This document shows, one piece after another, positions 63,296 through 64,000 of a DNA stretch of 64,000 nucleotides (position 1 is its first letter; each line of letters starts with the position of its first letter). The notes below the pieces were generated by a model. It saw only the letters and a program-made list of their open reading frames with translations, was not told where the DNA came from and did not search any database. The translations under genes were made by a program, and so were the position numbers. Origin of the DNA: Candidatus Pelagibacter communis (GTDB lineage: Bacteria > Pseudomonadota > Alphaproteobacteria > Pelagibacterales > Pelagibacteraceae); assembly GCA_001179885.1 (NCBI GenBank), contig CVSD01000004.1:1-64000 (forward strand), in the 5' to 3' direction.

Positions 63296-63775
63296 ATGTC
63301 TTTATTAGAAAAAGAGCCAGTTAAAAGAGTTGATAAATTTTTAAAAGAATTTGATGCTAATTTAAACATTATTTCATTAGACACATCGGCTAGAACAGCT
63401 ATGGAAGCGGCTTCATCATTAAAATGTGAAGTAGGAGCTATAGTTAAAAGCTTACTTTTTAAAACAGAAAATTCATTTACTTTATTTTTAGTTGCTGGAG
63501 ATAAAAAAGCATCACTAAATAAGATAAAAAAAAGTTTGAATATAAAAGATGCCTCAATGGCTTCAGCAGATGAAGTTAAAAATTTAACAGGATTTACTAT
63601 TGGGGGAGTTTCACCAATAGGACATATAAATAAAGTCAATGTCTACATTGATAAATCACTTAAAAGGTTTAATGATTTATATGCAGCAGCAGGACATCCC
63701 AATTGTGTTTTTAAGATTGATTTTTTAAAACTGCAAAAAATTACAAACGGTTTAATTAACGATATCACTGAATGA
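63296..63775 (+). CDS. YbaK/ProX-type aminoacyl-tRNA deacylase
   Basis: A 159-residue editing-domain protein. It has EVGAIVKSLLFKTENSF with the conserved Lys (about 42-58), the AGDKKASL segment, TIGGVSPIGHINKV (about 102-115) and AAGHPNCVFKI near the end. This pattern fits freestanding YbaK-like deacylases that clear misacylated tRNA, usually Cys- or Ala-tRNA(Pro); the exact specificity is not clear. It overlaps the next gene by 4 nt (ATGA). Confidence 0.88.
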   Translation: MSLLEKEPVKRVDKFLKEFDANLNIISLDTSARTAMEAASSLKCEVGAIVKSLLFKTENSFTLFLVAGDKKASLNKIKKSLNIKDASMASADEVKNLTGFTIGGVSPIGHINKVNVYIDKSLKRFNDLYAAAGHPNCVFKIDFLKLQKITNGLINDITE

Positions 63776-64000
63776 GACAACCAAAAATATTAGATTATTT
63801 ATTACTTACATTATTGGCACTAATTTGGGCTTCTGCTTTTTTCAATATAAAGATAGCAACTTATTCTTATGGGCCAGTTACAATAGCTTTTTTAAGAGTT
63901 TTTTTTGGAGCAATTCCAGTTTTGTTACTTTGTTATTATAAAAATATTAAAATAGAAGCTTTTTCAAAAGATTGGCATTGGTTTGCAATGATAGGATTTA
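63772..64000 (+). CDS. EamA/DMT-superfamily transporter, N-terminal part (cut by window end)
   Basis: The first 76 residues are visible, from the ATG overlapping the ybaK stop. LLLTLLALIWASAFFNIKIA and the TIAFLRVFFGAIPVLLLC segment are the first two helices of an EamA repeat, with the WASAF and R-x3-G features common to the family. It is the third DMT transporter in the window. Confidence 0.85.
   Translation, partial: MRQPKILDYLLLTLLALIWASAFFNIKIATYSYGPVTIAFLRVFFGAIPVLLLCYYKNIKIEAFSKDWHWFAMIGF

Noticed and set aside
1-64000. CRISPR arrays, transposases, rRNA or prophage clusters
   Set aside because: No regularly spaced repeats, transposase or integrase motifs, or rRNA segments were seen on either strand.

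Overview
The window is an AT-rich, extremely compact bacterial chromosome segment. Gene content, gene order and protein style (lysine/asparagine/isoleucine-rich, short spacers, many 1-20 bp gene overlaps) point to a streamlined marine alphaproteobacterium of the SAR11/Pelagibacterales type. Supporting signs are the NDUFA12-like complex I subunit, DUF2155, a DUF2066-HdaA pair, an iscR-suf operon with a U-type scaffold, and a thiS-thiG pair. No rRNA, tRNA, CRISPR array or transposase was found. No gene-free stretch exceeds 300 bases; the longest is about 280 bp, at 9177-9458.

Layout. 1-3525: formate dehydrogenase/molybdenum cofactor locus (fdhD, HPP membrane protein, a tiny membrane protein, an IscU-like scaffold; divergent mobA-moeA). 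3575-6830: DMT transporter, creatinase and an arginine:glycine-type amidinotransferase in one tight operon. 6832-9417: a small ORF, then a foreign-looking islet (TetR regulator, ABA4-like membrane protein, unknown His-rich membrane protein) bounded by a 60-bp direct repeat. 9459-12058: MOSC protein, charged coiled-coil protein, MFS transporter. 12117-22737 (minus strand): rpsF-rpsR-rplI-dnaB, RND exporter, cvpA-purF, an HD-domain protein, gshA-gshB and a DMT transporter. 22824-25413: fabD-fabG-acpP-gmk. 25408-32721 (minus): lptF-lptG-lptD-surA-pdxA-rsmA, the outer-membrane/LPS assembly cluster. 32805-41456: pepA-ndk, purN/purM, DUF2066-hdaA-aspS, a stand-alone class II RNR C-terminal-like protein, NDUFA12, DUF2155. 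41453-46439: accB-accC, aroQ, thiS-thiG, RNase E/G. 46534-55205: PBP1A, prfB (with its programmed frameshift), an AsmA-like protein, tyrS, anmK, an alpha/beta hydrolase. 55287-61743: IscR box and iscR-sufBCDS-U-T-A plus a small ORF. 61750-64000: glnA, ybaK, and a DMT transporter cut by the window end.

Most of the window is core housekeeping. The part that looks unlike its surroundings is the 7059-9416 islet. Its two membrane-protein genes are visibly richer in G+C than their neighbours (28 of 60 bases at 8881-8940 against 16 of 60 at 5041-5100). They sit opposite a TetR gene across a spacer with two operator-like palindromes of identical geometry. The islet is flanked by a 60-bp near-identical direct repeat that duplicates the 5' end of a small gene. 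It is the best candidate here for an undescribed, recently acquired system. Other points worth attention are the creatinase-amidinotransferase operon, the PhnZ/MIOX-like HD protein, the orphan NrdJ-like C-terminal protein, the RNase E without a Zn-link, the divergent PdxA, and the near-consensus IscR site.
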